From Candidatus Gastranaerophilales bacterium (GTDB taxonomy: Bacteria; Cyanobacteriota; Vampirovibrionia; Gastranaerophilales; Gastranaerophilaceae), in the NCBI GenBank assembly GCA_944325565.1, contig CALVAT010000010.1:1-34064 (forward strand): DNA of 34,064 nucleotides, read 5' to 3'. The notes below the pieces were generated by a model. That model did no database searches and was not told the DNA's origin. It worked only from the letters and a program-made list of their open reading frames with translations. The translations under genes and the position numbers were made by a program. Shown one piece after another: positions 15,135 through 24,301 of the stretch. Within the stretch, counting starts at the first letter, position 1. Each line of letters opens with the position of its first letter.

Positions 15135-15172
15135 TTTGTCCACAAAATTTCCTGAAACAAGAGGTGTAGAAA

Positions 15173-15805
15173 ATGTCTATAAAAAAAATAATAAAATACG
15201 GTGATAATACTCTGAGAAGGCCGTCTAAAGAAGTTTCTAAAATTTCAAAAAAAATACAGATTCTTGTACATGACCTTTTAGATACAATGTATGCTAAAAA
15301 CGGTGTGGGGCTTGCTGCTCCACAGATTGGCGAAAATCTTAGAGTTTTCGTAATTGATGTATCGACAGGAAATCAGCCGCTGCATCCGATTGTGTTTATT
15401 AATCCTAAAATCATAAAAAAAAGCGGCGCCTGCAGCAGTTATGAAGGCTGTCTCAGTTTCCCCGACGCTTATACCGATGTAAAAAGATATGCTAATGTTA
15501 TGGTAAAAGCTCTAGATATACACGGCAAACCTTTTACTATAGAAGGCAAAGACGGAAGTCTTCTTGCAAGAGCAATACAGCATGAATTTGACCATCTGGA
15601 TGGTATTTTGTTTATTGACCACTGCAGAAGCACTTTTGAAGCAAACAGAATTTTATCAGAAAAGGGGCTTTCTCCTGTAGAAGAGGACAGACTTTTAAAA
15701 GAGCCTGAAATAGAAAAAGAACTCGAATCTATTCCGTCTAATCCCGGAGAAACTATTCTCGCGGGCGGGGAGAAAAAGACGGAAAACGAAACTTCGGAGG
15801 GATAA
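15173..15805 (+). CDS. def: Peptide deformylase
   Basis: This 210-aa metalloenzyme removes the formyl group from the initiator Met of nascent proteins. All three motifs are present: GVGLAAPQIG (44-53), EGCLSFP with metal ligand C93, and QHEFDH with H137, catalytic E138 and H141. A C-terminal extension of about 40 residues is rich in Glu and Ser and probably disordered. The Shine-Dalgarno is AGAGGTG. It lies 3 bases upstream of fmt, the usual def-fmt pairing that couples formylation and deformylation. Confidence 0.96.
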   Translation: MSIKKIIKYGDNTLRRPSKEVSKISKKIQILVHDLLDTMYAKNGVGLAAPQIGENLRVFVIDVSTGNQPLHPIVFINPKIIKKSGACSSYEGCLSFPDAYTDVKRYANVMVKALDIHGKPFTIEGKDGSLLARAIQHEFDHLDGILFIDHCRSTFEANRILSEKGLSPVEEDRLLKEPEIEKELESIPSNPGETILAGGEKKTENETSEG

Positions 15806-15808
15806 TTC

Positions 15809-16753
15809 GTGATAAATATCGTTTATATGGCAACACCCGAAATTTCTGTTAATTGCCTGCAAAAATTATTGAATTTTAACGATGTAAAAATTCAGGCGGT
15901 TGTTACGCAGCCTGACAGACCTTGCGGCAGAGGCAATAAGATTACGCCGCCTCCTGTTAAAGAATTCGCGCTTGCTCACGATATTGAAGTGTTTCAGACA
16001 GATTCACTAAAAAATGACGAAGTATTAAAACAAAAATTAAGAGATTTAAAACCTGACTTTTTTATTACTTTTGCTTTTGGTCAGCTTTTAACTCAAGAAA
16101 TACTCGATATTCCTAGAATTTCGACGGTTAATCTTCATGCCTCATTGCTTCCTCAATACCGCGGGGCAAATCCTATTCAACGCGCTATCTATGATGGTAA
16201 TGAAGAAACAGGCATAACAACAATGTTGACTGTTCTTGCGCTGGATGCAGGAGATATCTGTATGCAGGAAAAAATAAAAATTACACCTGATATGACAGAC
16301 GCACAGCTAATGCAAATTATCAGCGACAAGGCTCCGTTCATTATGTATCCGACAATAAAACAGCTTTATAATAAAGTTCTTTCTCCTAAAAAACAGGATG
16401 AATCAAAAGTTTCGATAGCAAAGAAATTCAAAAAAGAAGACGCTGTGCTGGACTGGTCAAAATCTGCTTTGCAGCTGCACAACCATGTTCGCTCTATGAC
16501 AACATGGCCAGTTGCCTGTACAACTATAGACGGTAAGAGTGTTAAAATTTTAAAAACCTCGGTTGTTGAAAATGATTCCACAAACGATGAATATGGAATT
16601 ATCTCAGATGTTACAAAAGATGGTATTTTTGTAAAAGCCGGACAGGGAACACTTCTGATACAGGAGCTTAAACCTGAGGGTAAAGCCAAAATGGACGCGT
16701 TTTCCTGGACAAACGGGGCTAAGATAAAAGCAGGCATGAAAGTTGGGATATAA
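15809..16753 (+). CDS. fmt: Methionyl-tRNA formyltransferase
   Basis: This 314-aa enzyme transfers a formyl group from 10-formyl-THF to Met-tRNAfMet. TQPDRPCGRGNK (33-44), NLHASLLPQYRGANPIQ (108-124) and LDAGD carry the catalytic N108, H110 and D146. The C-terminal OB-like tRNA-binding domain contains VRSMTTWPVACTTIDG and VLIQELKPEGK-type segments. It starts with GTG, supported by a strong GGAGG eight bases upstream and the correct N-terminal MINIVYMATPE. Confidence 0.96.
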   Translation: MINIVYMATPEISVNCLQKLLNFNDVKIQAVVTQPDRPCGRGNKITPPPVKEFALAHDIEVFQTDSLKNDEVLKQKLRDLKPDFFITFAFGQLLTQEILDIPRISTVNLHASLLPQYRGANPIQRAIYDGNEETGITTMLTVLALDAGDICMQEKIKITPDMTDAQLMQIISDKAPFIMYPTIKQLYNKVLSPKKQDESKVSIAKKFKKEDAVLDWSKSALQLHNHVRSMTTWPVACTTIDGKSVKILKTSVVENDSTNDEYGIISDVTKDGIFVKAGQGTLLIQELKPEGKAKMDAFSWTNGAKIKAGMKVGI

Positions 16754-16755
16754 AT

Positions 16756-17121
16756 ATGTATTCAAGAGGTGTAAGAGGGGCTATAACTGTAGAAACAGAC
16801 TCTCCCGAGCAAATCGAGAGAGCAACTGTTGAATTGTATTCTAAAATAATAGAACTTAATTCAATAAATACGGCTGATATATCACATGTTATTTTTACTT
16901 TGACAAAAGATTTGAAAAGCGCATATCCTGCAAAGTTTTTAAGACAGCATTTTGATGTAAGCGATGTTCCTCTGATTTGTATGAATGAGCTGGATATTGA
17001 CGGCAGCCTTGAAAAATGTCTGAGGGTGCTGGTCGTTTTTAACACTCAAAAATCACAGCAAGAAATTCACCATGTGTATCTTAAGGAGGCTAAAAAGCTG
17101 CGTCCGGATATTGCGGGCTAA
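16756..17121 (+). CDS. aroH: Chorismate mutase, AroH type
   Basis: This 121-aa trimeric chorismate mutase of the Bacillus AroH fold makes prephenate for Phe and Tyr. Active-site landmarks match the B. subtilis enzyme: R7 in SRGVRGAITVE, CMNELDIDGSL containing the Cys and Glu of the site, the Arg in KCLRVLVV, and HHVYLKEAKKLRPD. AroH-type mutases are common in Cyanobacteria and Firmicutes. It starts 2 bases after the fmt stop, the last gene of the operon. Its stop overlaps that of the convergent gene by 4 bases with no terminator between. Confidence 0.93.
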   Translation: MYSRGVRGAITVETDSPEQIERATVELYSKIIELNSINTADISHVIFTLTKDLKSAYPAKFLRQHFDVSDVPLICMNELDIDGSLEKCLRVLVVFNTQKSQQEIHHVYLKEAKKLRPDIAG

Positions 17122-17861
17122 AATTTAAGAGCCTCATTTATTTTTTCTTTATAAAAACCTACGATATCTATAATCGCATGCAATGTTAAAGCTGTTATTT
17201 CCACTTCTTGCTTCCATTTGTTAAAAGAACATTTGACAGGAAAAACAACAAGAGGATCGCTGGGAAATATTCTGCAAATTTCAGGCCTGTTTTCATAATC
17301 CGTGCATAATCCGTCTGAACCTAATTTTGGACAGTAGTAAAAATACAGTTCTTCTCCTTCAAAAGTTTTTTCAAGAAGTTCTATATAATCAGGAAAAAGC
17401 TTTTTGGGAATTTCTTTTGAGTCATACGGTATGAAAACTGAGACAAAGTCCTGCGAAAATTTATCGCCGTTTTTAGCACGTTCCTTTAACTGCTCATAAG
17501 AATATTCTGAACTGGCCAGCCTGCAGCACGAGCCGCAGCAGCTGCAGGAAGATTGTTCTCTTCTCAGGTCAATGGCCTGAATTTTTTTTAATACATCTTT
17601 TGAAATTTGGTTTTCAAGTTTGTCCAACGCTGCTTCCTGCCAGAATCGATACCGGCAGTGCTTTGGAAATTTATCAAAAAGAGTAATGCTGTTAAAATCA
17701 ATGGCACAATCCTTTGTGCAATGATTGCATAAAGCAGCTGTTTTTAACGGTGAAAGCTGTTTATCTATAGCTATTTGAGCGTTTTTAAAAAGCTCTCTGT
17801 ATATTTTTTTTGTGTTAATTATTTCATTTTGTAAGTTATTCATCTCAATAATATAGCACAT
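17118..17861 (-). CDS. YkgJ-type CxxC cluster protein (putative zinc/iron-chelating)
   Basis: This 247-aa protein contains the cysteine cluster of the YkgJ/CxxCxxCC family: SSCSCCGSCCRL (Cys at about 101-109), followed by FYYCPKLGSDGLCTDYENRPEICRIFP. The family is thought to bind zinc or an Fe-S cluster; the enzymatic role is unknown. An extra N-terminal set, LCNHCTKDCAIDF with HCRY, adds possible ligands. Two starts are possible: ATG 17861 and ATG 17843. TGCTATATT just upstream resembles an extended -10, which would put the +1 almost on the first ATG. It is divergent from mutL. Confidence 0.75.
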   Translation of the reverse strand: MCYIIEMNNLQNEIINTKKIYRELFKNAQIAIDKQLSPLKTAALCNHCTKDCAIDFNSITLFDKFPKHCRYRFWQEAALDKLENQISKDVLKKIQAIDLRREQSSCSCCGSCCRLASSEYSYEQLKERAKNGDKFSQDFVSVFIPYDSKEIPKKLFPDYIELLEKTFEGEELYFYYCPKLGSDGLCTDYENRPEICRIFPSDPLVVFPVKCSFNKWKQEVEITALTLHAIIDIVGFYKEKINEALKF

Positions 17862-17926
17862 TAATACAAATTGATATAGAATAAACTTAGTAATTGGAGA
17901 GGAATTTTAGATTTAGGGTTCGGGCT

Positions 17927-19741
17927 ATGAAAAGAATACAACAGTTATCACGACAGTTAATAAACCAGATAGCAGCTGGAGAAGTTATTGAAAGACCGGC
18001 TTCTGTTGTTAAAGAACTTGTTGAAAACTCTATTGACGCTGGGGCAACGGGAGTTGAAATAGAGGTTAGTAAAGATTGCCTCTCGATAAGAGTTTCTGAC
18101 AATGGCTCCGGTATACATCCCGACGATATAGAGCTTGCATTTTCAAAACACGCAACAAGCAAGATTTCCAATTCTGATGATTTGTTTGATATACATACGA
18201 TGGGCTTTAGAGGGGAGGCTCTTGCCAGTATAATATCTATTGCAAAAGTAGTTTGTACAACACGCACAAAAGATTTTGAAACAGGCACACGTGTTGAATG
18301 CGAAGAGTCGAATGTAAAATCTTCTCCTTGCGGCTGTGCAATAGGCACTACAATGGAGGTTAAGGACCTTTTTTACAACACTCCTGTAAGACAAAAATTT
18401 TTAAAATCAGAAAAGATAGAAATCTCATACATAGCAGAGATTTTACAAAGTATTGCTATTGCAAATCCCGATGTCTCAATAAGTCTTATTTATGACGGGA
18501 AAAATCCCGTCAAAACCTCGGGCAGCGGGGATTTGTTGTGTGTTTTAACAGAAATTTATTCTAATTCTATAGCAAATGAACTCAAAAAAATAAACAAATC
18601 AGATGAGGTTTCTAATCTATATGTTACAGGTTATTGCTCAACACCTGATTTTACACGTTCAACAAAAAAATCAATATACACCTTTGTTAATAACAGGGTT
18701 GTAAAATGTCCTTTGATATTAAAAGCTATTGATAACGCGTATAAAAATATGCTGCCGGCCGGAAGATATCCGTTTGTGTGTTTGAATCTTGAATTACCGG
18801 CCGGGGATGTGGATGTTAATGTTCACCCGACCAAAAAGGAAGTTAGATACAAGAATCCTAACCAGATTTTTAACTTTATATATAGCTCAATACTCGGAGC
18901 TTTGTCTAATGTTTCGCCGCAGCTGCCAAAATCTCAAAATACAACAGTTTTGCCTTTTGGAAATTATTCAAGCGAGCAGACTCCATCGGTAACACATAAC
19001 GTTGAAACAGCTAAACCGGCTGAGGATTTTGAAGACGACGCCGTATATGTTTCTTCTTCAGAAAATTTTAATCTGGAACATACTTTTTCAAAGACTTTCT
19101 CTAAAGCATCGGAACCGTCTTATGAAATGCAGGTTAAACAAATAGATTTGAATATAAAAACACAGACAGTTGTTGAGGAAAAATTTAATATAATCGGACA
19201 GTATAGAAACACCTATGTTCTTTTTGAAGAGGACGGAGAGCTTAAAATAGTTGATCAGCATATAGCTGATGAGAGATATATTTTTGAAAAACTTCAAGAA
19301 AACCTTAAAACTGAAAATATTGCTTCCCAGCTGCTTTTGATTTCTGATGTGATTCAGTTAGAAGCTGCTGATGTCCAGTTAATAATTGATAATGAAGAAA
19401 AACTCCAGAGGTTCGGATATAAAATCGAGAAAGTTTCTGATACAGAAATTATTTTCAAAAAAATCCCTCAGGTTATTGCGCATGTGAAAGTTAGCGATAT
19501 TTTGACAGATATTTTAGAAAATCTTCATGGCGATTTAAATAATCTTGAAGAAAAAATGCTTGTTACAATGTCATGCAAAGCAGCTGTAAAAGCCGGTACA
19601 GAACTGAATTTGTGGCAGATGGAAGAGCTTATAAAAAAATGGAAAACAACTAAAATGCCATACACCTGTCCTCATGGCCGGCCTATTTTGCATACCTTTA
19701 GCGAAAAAGAAATAGCCTCATTCTTTCACAGGAATGTGTAG
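17927..19741 (+). CDS. mutL: DNA mismatch repair protein MutL
   Basis: This 604-aa GHKL ATPase couples MutS mismatch recognition to strand incision. The ATPase domain has IAAGEVIERPASVVKELVEN (E30, N34), DNGSG (58-62) and GFRGEAL. The variable linker spans about 330-420. The C-terminal domain carries DQHIADERYIFE at 443-454, the DQHAx2Ex4E endonuclease motif with Ile for Ala, plus SCKAAVKAG and CPHGRP. It is therefore the nicking type found in bacteria lacking MutH. I prefer ATG 17927, which gives the canonical MKRIQQLSRQLINQIAAGE start and has AGGG eight bases upstream. TTG 17894 would add 11 atypical residues. Confidence 0.95.
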   Translation: MKRIQQLSRQLINQIAAGEVIERPASVVKELVENSIDAGATGVEIEVSKDCLSIRVSDNGSGIHPDDIELAFSKHATSKISNSDDLFDIHTMGFRGEALASIISIAKVVCTTRTKDFETGTRVECEESNVKSSPCGCAIGTTMEVKDLFYNTPVRQKFLKSEKIEISYIAEILQSIAIANPDVSISLIYDGKNPVKTSGSGDLLCVLTEIYSNSIANELKKINKSDEVSNLYVTGYCSTPDFTRSTKKSIYTFVNNRVVKCPLILKAIDNAYKNMLPAGRYPFVCLNLELPAGDVDVNVHPTKKEVRYKNPNQIFNFIYSSILGALSNVSPQLPKSQNTTVLPFGNYSSEQTPSVTHNVETAKPAEDFEDDAVYVSSSENFNLEHTFSKTFSKASEPSYEMQVKQIDLNIKTQTVVEEKFNIIGQYRNTYVLFEEDGELKIVDQHIADERYIFEKLQENLKTENIASQLLLISDVIQLEAADVQLIIDNEEKLQRFGYKIEKVSDTEIIFKKIPQVIAHVKVSDILTDILENLHGDLNNLEEKMLVTMSCKAAVKAGTELNLWQMEELIKKWKTTKMPYTCPHGRPILHTFSEKEIASFFHRNV

Positions 19742-19742
19742 G

Positions 19743-20750
19743 TCAGATATAGTATTTTAAAATTTTATACTGTTCTTTGTAATACCCGTATTTACGTTTG
19801 TATCTTTTGCGGGCTTTGCCAAAAGACAGAAATCTCTGTATGCTGTATCTAAAAAATTTATTTTTGATATCAGAATATTGAGTTGTTTGTATTTGTGAAA
19901 ATTGGTTTAATTTTTCAACAGGAGTTTTTGACAAATAATCGCTGTATTTTTCGATATTATTCTGCAAATATTCCGGCAATAATGAATATGTTAATGCCAT
20001 GTAGTTTTCGGAAGTATTTGAGTTTATATTTTTTAGCTCATTTGCTGTATGTTGCATGATAGAATCCAGATGAGGTCTGAATTCCTGATGTGAATAATTT
20101 TCGTATTTGCAAATAATTTTTTTTGTTCCGCCCATAAATGAAAAATGCCAGCCGCCGTTATGGATGATTTCGCAATCTTCATTCATTCTTATCTTTGTTG
20201 CTGTGGTATTTTGATTATATTCTTTAGAGCAGAAGCTGTTATAATTGAAATCAACATTATTAAGGACGCTTTTAAAGTTTTTGTACGTACACATTTCAGG
20301 ATGAAACCACAAAGGCTCGCGACAGTTTATAACATTTAGATAATAACTCATGTTATACTGTACAAATTTTTTAATCGGCTTGCCTGTTTTAATCTTTTTT
20401 ATGCCCTCTTTTATTGCTTCGGGATTAATAATTTCGTCTAGGTCTGAAATTAATATAATGTCGTCATCACTGCAGTTTTTAAGAGCATTTGCGATTGCAT
20501 TGCGCTGTAAATTTTCTTTTACCCACGAATCTGAGTCTTGAGGAAAATCGCTGAACACAACATAAATAATTTTGTCTTTAAATTCTTCATACCTTTTTTC
20601 ATTTTCTTTAAAATTTAAAGGTTTGTCCTGTCCTGAAAAAGTTTTTGTTCCTTCGACAATAACAAACTTATCCACTACATCATTTAAGACATTTAATCTT
20701 AATTCGAGCAAATCTAGCTCATTAAAAAAAGTAAAACAATCGTAAATCAT
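19743..20750 (-). CDS. Glycosyltransferase family 17-like protein
   Basis: This 335-aa protein resembles GT17, the family of N-acetylglucosaminyltransferases adding beta-1,4-GlcNAc to mannose. It opens MIYDCFTFFNELDLLELRL, then VVDKFVIVEGTKTFSGQDKPL, and has the DxD-type metal site SDLDE at 102-106 followed by IINPEAI. NGGWHFSFMGG in the middle is also typical. The C-terminal basic tail may contact membrane or polymer. In bacteria these enzymes are usually linked to surface glycans; no such cluster is here. The Shine-Dalgarno AAAAGGGG supports the start. It converges on mutL with a single base between stops. Confidence 0.82.
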   Translation of the reverse strand: MIYDCFTFFNELDLLELRLNVLNDVVDKFVIVEGTKTFSGQDKPLNFKENEKRYEEFKDKIIYVVFSDFPQDSDSWVKENLQRNAIANALKNCSDDDIILISDLDEIINPEAIKEGIKKIKTGKPIKKFVQYNMSYYLNVINCREPLWFHPEMCTYKNFKSVLNNVDFNYNSFCSKEYNQNTTATKIRMNEDCEIIHNGGWHFSFMGGTKKIICKYENYSHQEFRPHLDSIMQHTANELKNINSNTSENYMALTYSLLPEYLQNNIEKYSDYLSKTPVEKLNQFSQIQTTQYSDIKNKFFRYSIQRFLSFGKARKRYKRKYGYYKEQYKILKYYI

Positions 20751-20971
20751 ATTTCCCCTTTTTTATTTGTGAGTAAATAGTTATTTATTCTAACATAAAA
20801 TATTGTATTTTAAGTTTATTTAGATAACAATTTATAAAAATCTCTAAATTTTGGTAAAGAAATGTAAAAACAGTTATAAATTATGCACACTGACTATATA
20901 AAAAAAATATACTAAGTGTTACGATTAATTTAAACAAAATATTATGGTAGTCAAAGAAGGGGTAAGAATTT

Positions 20972-22888
20972 ATGATTTGTTGTTGTGAAAACAAAACAGA
21001 TAAAGACACAAAAAAGATAAAAAAAATCTGCCACAAAGCATTAAAAGAACTCGGGAAAAAGAATTTTGCTTTGATTATTCACGGAAATAGTTTTCCTGCT
21101 ATCCCTGGAAAAAATACAGGTTTTGGCACACCGAACTCTCAGGCCGGAAAAAATCTTATGGATTTTGCATCAGGATTGTTCAACGCAATTCAATTAGGGC
21201 CTCAGGGAAAAACAAAAGCATGCGATTCTTCTCCTTACACAGGTACTATCTTTTCTATAAATCCATTGTTTATTGATTTGGAACAGTTGACTACAAAAGA
21301 GTGGGGCAACATTCTTTCCTTACAGACATACAATCGTATATGTAATGAAAACCCTAACAAAGATATAAACAAAACTGCATACTCTTATATTACAAAAGCA
21401 CAGGATGAAGCTTTAAAAGAAGCGTATGCGAACTTTAAACAGTGGAATAACAACAAACTTAATAAAGAGTTTGCAAAATTTAAAGAAGAAAACGATTTCT
21501 GGCTTTCTAAAGATGCGCTCTACGAAGCTTTTTCAATTGAAAATCAAAATGACTACTGGCCGCTATGGAACAGTGCAACCGACAGAAATCTTTTCAATCC
21601 TAAAACAGAAGATGAAAAGAAAGCAGCATTTTTAAGAGAAAAAGAAATCAGACTCAAATATGCTGATGAAATCAACTACTATGCGTTCTGTCAGTTTGTT
21701 GCGGCAAAACAAAACGAGCAAACTAAAAAGTATGCACTAAAACATGACTTAAAACTTATTGCAGACAGACAGGTTGCATTCTCTGACAGAGATTGCTGGG
21801 CATATCAGTCATTGTTCTTAGAAGGCTGGATGCTCGGTTGTCCGCCTGATTACTTCTCTAAAGACGGTCAGGCATGGGGATTTCCTGTTGTTGATCCTAA
21901 AAAGATGTTTAACGAGGACGGCTCTCTGGGCGAAGCAGGAAAACTTTTAAAACAGCTTTATAAAAAAATGTTTAAAGAAAACCCAGGCGGTGTAAGAATT
22001 GACCACATTGTAGGTTTGATTGACCCGTGGGTTTACAAAGCAGGTAAAAAGCCTATGCCTGAACAGGGTGCTGGAAGATTGTATTCTTCTCCGGAACATC
22101 CTGAACTTGCGCAATACGCTATTGCTACAATGGATGATTTGAATCTTGAACTCGGTTCTGATAAAGAAAAGAGAGTTAAAAAATTAACTAAAGAACAAAT
22201 CAAAAAATACGGCGCAATGATTGAAAAAATCGTTATTGCTGCAGCAAAAGAAGAGGGCTTAAACAAAGATTCTATTGTTTGCGAGGATCTTGGCACTCTG
22301 ACTTTCCCTGTTGAATCAGTTATGAAAGAATATGACCTTCAGGGTATGAGATTGACACAGTTTGTTAAACATGACAAACCGGAGCATCCATACAGATGCT
22401 GCAACATCGTGCCAAGAAGCTGGGCAATGGTCGGAACCCATGACAATGAGCCTGTTTCTATGTGGGCGGATAAGATGATTAACACTCACGAGGGCTATCT
22501 GAATGTTTTGAACCTTGTTGATGATATGTACTCAGAACTTCAAGGCAAGCAAAGAGATGATCTGATTGTAAAACTTACAACGGATGCAAAAGCTTTAATG
22601 AACGTGAAATTAGCAGAAATTTTTGCTTCAAAAGCAGAAAATATTCAGGTATTTTTCACTGATTTCTTCGGCATTAAAAGCACCTACAACACTCCGGGAA
22701 CTTCCGGTGATAAAAACTGGTCTTTAAGACTTCCCGACAATTACGAAGAAGTTTATGCACAAAACATTCAAAGCGGCGGGCTTGCTCTCAACATGCCGTT
22801 AATTTTAAAAATGGCTATTGAAGCAAGAGGCTCTCAGTACGCTAAAAAACACGAAAGACTATTGAAAGATTTGGAAAAACTCATATAA
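20972..22888 (+). CDS. malQ: 4-alpha-glucanotransferase (GH77)
   Basis: This 638-aa amylomaltase transfers alpha-1,4-glucan segments in maltodextrin or glycogen turnover. Catalytic residues are visible: nucleophile D344 in GGVRIDHIVGL, acid/base E438 in VCEDLGTLTFPVESVM, and D491 in GTHDNEPVSMW. NSFPAIPGKNTGFGTP and SSPYTG near the N-terminus are conserved. It is longer than the common 500-residue form; a Lys-rich helical stretch around 130-240 accounts for much of the difference. It starts MICCCENK with three consecutive cysteines. The Shine-Dalgarno is AAGGGG. A possible promoter is TTGGTA-17-TTATAA about 100 bases upstream. NagA follows after 34 bases. Confidence 0.92.
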   Translation: MICCCENKTDKDTKKIKKICHKALKELGKKNFALIIHGNSFPAIPGKNTGFGTPNSQAGKNLMDFASGLFNAIQLGPQGKTKACDSSPYTGTIFSINPLFIDLEQLTTKEWGNILSLQTYNRICNENPNKDINKTAYSYITKAQDEALKEAYANFKQWNNNKLNKEFAKFKEENDFWLSKDALYEAFSIENQNDYWPLWNSATDRNLFNPKTEDEKKAAFLREKEIRLKYADEINYYAFCQFVAAKQNEQTKKYALKHDLKLIADRQVAFSDRDCWAYQSLFLEGWMLGCPPDYFSKDGQAWGFPVVDPKKMFNEDGSLGEAGKLLKQLYKKMFKENPGGVRIDHIVGLIDPWVYKAGKKPMPEQGAGRLYSSPEHPELAQYAIATMDDLNLELGSDKEKRVKKLTKEQIKKYGAMIEKIVIAAAKEEGLNKDSIVCEDLGTLTFPVESVMKEYDLQGMRLTQFVKHDKPEHPYRCCNIVPRSWAMVGTHDNEPVSMWADKMINTHEGYLNVLNLVDDMYSELQGKQRDDLIVKLTTDAKALMNVKLAEIFASKAENIQVFFTDFFGIKSTYNTPGTSGDKNWSLRLPDNYEEVYAQNIQSGGLALNMPLILKMAIEARGSQYAKKHERLLKDLEKLI

Positions 22889-22922
22889 TAATACTTGAAT
22901 AGCTTTTCGGGTAGAATTATAT

Positions 22923-23900
22923 ATGTATAATAACCAATCTGTAGATAATTTAGTAATAACCAATGCCCTCATTGAACAACATATTCATGGGGGCTTTGGT
23001 ATAGATTTTGCCAAATGTAAGGCTCAGGATTTTATTGATTTTTCAAAAAAAATTCTTCGATACGGAGTATGTGCATTTTTTCCGACACTGGCAACGGATT
23101 CTGTAGAAAATCTTAAAACACAGATAAAAGAAATTAAAAAGGCTGCAAAATTACAGGAGTCGACGGCTGAACCTATGGCCAGAATAATGGGCGTGCATCT
23201 GGAAGCCTGCTTTTTAAATCCGTTAAAAAAAGGTATCCATAACGCAAACCAGCTTTTAGAACCTACAATAGAAAACTATAAATTGCTGGAAGATGAGATT
23301 ATAAAAATTGTTACACTTGCACCGGAACTGGATAAGAACTATTCTCTTTGCTCTTATTTAAAGGAAAAAGGTGTGCGTGTTTCCGCAGGGCACTGCATGG
23401 GAACAGACCTTTCGCCTGTTCAGCAGGTTACTCACCTGTACAATGCAATGGGAACATTTTCACATAAAGAACAGTCCACTGTTGTTTGTGCATTAACAAA
23501 TGATAATTTGTATACAGAAATCATAGCGGATTTGAAACATGTTCAAAAGGATGTGTTAAAAATCACCTTCAGGGTAAAACCACTGAGCAAAATAATATTA
23601 ATAAGCGATGCTCTGCCTATTACTCATAGCAATCTTGAGTCAATGGAGTTTTGCTCAAAAAAAATATTTTTAAAAGACGGCAAAGCTGTTGACGCCGATG
23701 GAACAATAGCCGGCTCAACAACATTTGTAACTGACATAATAAAAAGACTTGTAAAAGAAGGGATGCTTGATTTAAGGACTGCTGTTTCAATGGCATCTTC
23801 TAATATCGATTATTTGGCAATGCCGCAATGTCAGATTTACTGGGACGAAAATTTTGAAATTTGTGCAATGAATTATCACGGCGATTTAATTACTTTTTAG
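22923..23900 (+). CDS. nagA: N-acetylglucosamine-6-phosphate deacetylase, short form
   Basis: This 325-aa amidohydrolase removes acetate from GlcNAc-6-P, linking amino-sugar recycling to glycolysis. Motifs: H20-I-H22-GG, GVHLEACFLNP with metal ligand E94, SAGHCMG (H157), THLYNAMG (H171), IIADLKHV (H206) and catalytic D229 in LISDALP. Typical NagA has about 60 residues before the HxHG motif, forming half of a beta-sandwich; here only 19 precede it, so that N-terminal part is missing. The usual HLEGPF reads HLEACF. The catalytic barrel appears complete. The gene lies directly after malQ, perhaps co-transcribed. Confidence 0.87.
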   Translation: MYNNQSVDNLVITNALIEQHIHGGFGIDFAKCKAQDFIDFSKKILRYGVCAFFPTLATDSVENLKTQIKEIKKAAKLQESTAEPMARIMGVHLEACFLNPLKKGIHNANQLLEPTIENYKLLEDEIIKIVTLAPELDKNYSLCSYLKEKGVRVSAGHCMGTDLSPVQQVTHLYNAMGTFSHKEQSTVVCALTNDNLYTEIIADLKHVQKDVLKITFRVKPLSKIILISDALPITHSNLESMEFCSKKIFLKDGKAVDADGTIAGSTTFVTDIIKRLVKEGMLDLRTAVSMASSNIDYLAMPQCQIYWDENFEICAMNYHGDLITF

Positions 23901-24015
23901 TATTTCTTTGATAAGTATTAACAAATGTAAAGAAAAGTATATACTAATTTGGCAATTTTTATATACTCTTGGTTTTTATATATATGTAATCAATAACAAA
24001 GAGAGAAGAGATAAA

Positions 24016-24204
24016 ATGATTAGAGCTACAAATCCATTCGCTAATTATACTTTAGCAATCGCGGCGCAATATAGTGAAACTAAACACGGCATCGAAGAAG
24101 CCGAAAAATTACCGGCAAGAAAAATTTACAGATCACTGGATGCAATGTTAGAGGAATGTGTTTTCTTAGGTGCAACAAGATTCGGCACAAATTTTATTGC
24201 ATAA
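24016..24204 (+). CDS. Small hypothetical protein (62 aa)
   Basis: This 62-aa product begins MIRATNPFANYTLAIAAQYS and ends ATRFGTNFIA. It has no recognisable family. I chose ATG 24016, preceded by AGAAGAGAT, over an upstream in-frame ATG at 23908, because residues added by the longer start look like untranslated AT-rich leader. The frame is closed by a clean terminator at 24264-24289. The region between nagA and this gene (23901-24015) contains short AT-rich inverted repeats, for example AGTATATA with TATATACT. Confidence 0.55.
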   Translation: MIRATNPFANYTLAIAAQYSETKHGIEEAEKLPARKIYRSLDAMLEECVFLGATRFGTNFIA

Positions 24205-24263
24205 TCCTGACGGATTCAAAAAAGAATTAAAAACTGATACGGCAAAACTAGACATTTAATAAA

Positions 24264-24289
24264 ACCTGAACAATCGTTCAGGTCTTTTT
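24264..24289 (+). terminator. Terminator after the 62-aa gene
   Basis: ACCTGAAC (24264-24271) pairs with GTTCAGGT (24276-24283) around AATC, followed by CTTTTTATTG. It sits just before the convergent exonuclease stop and is A-rich upstream, so it may work both ways. Confidence 0.8.
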
Positions 24290-24301
24290 ATTGTTTAATA
24301 A

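Noticed and set aside
23908..24015. N-terminal 36-residue extension of the 62-aa protein
   Set aside because: The extension is encoded by AT-rich leader-like sequence and lacks a ribosome binding site, while ATG 24016 has one.
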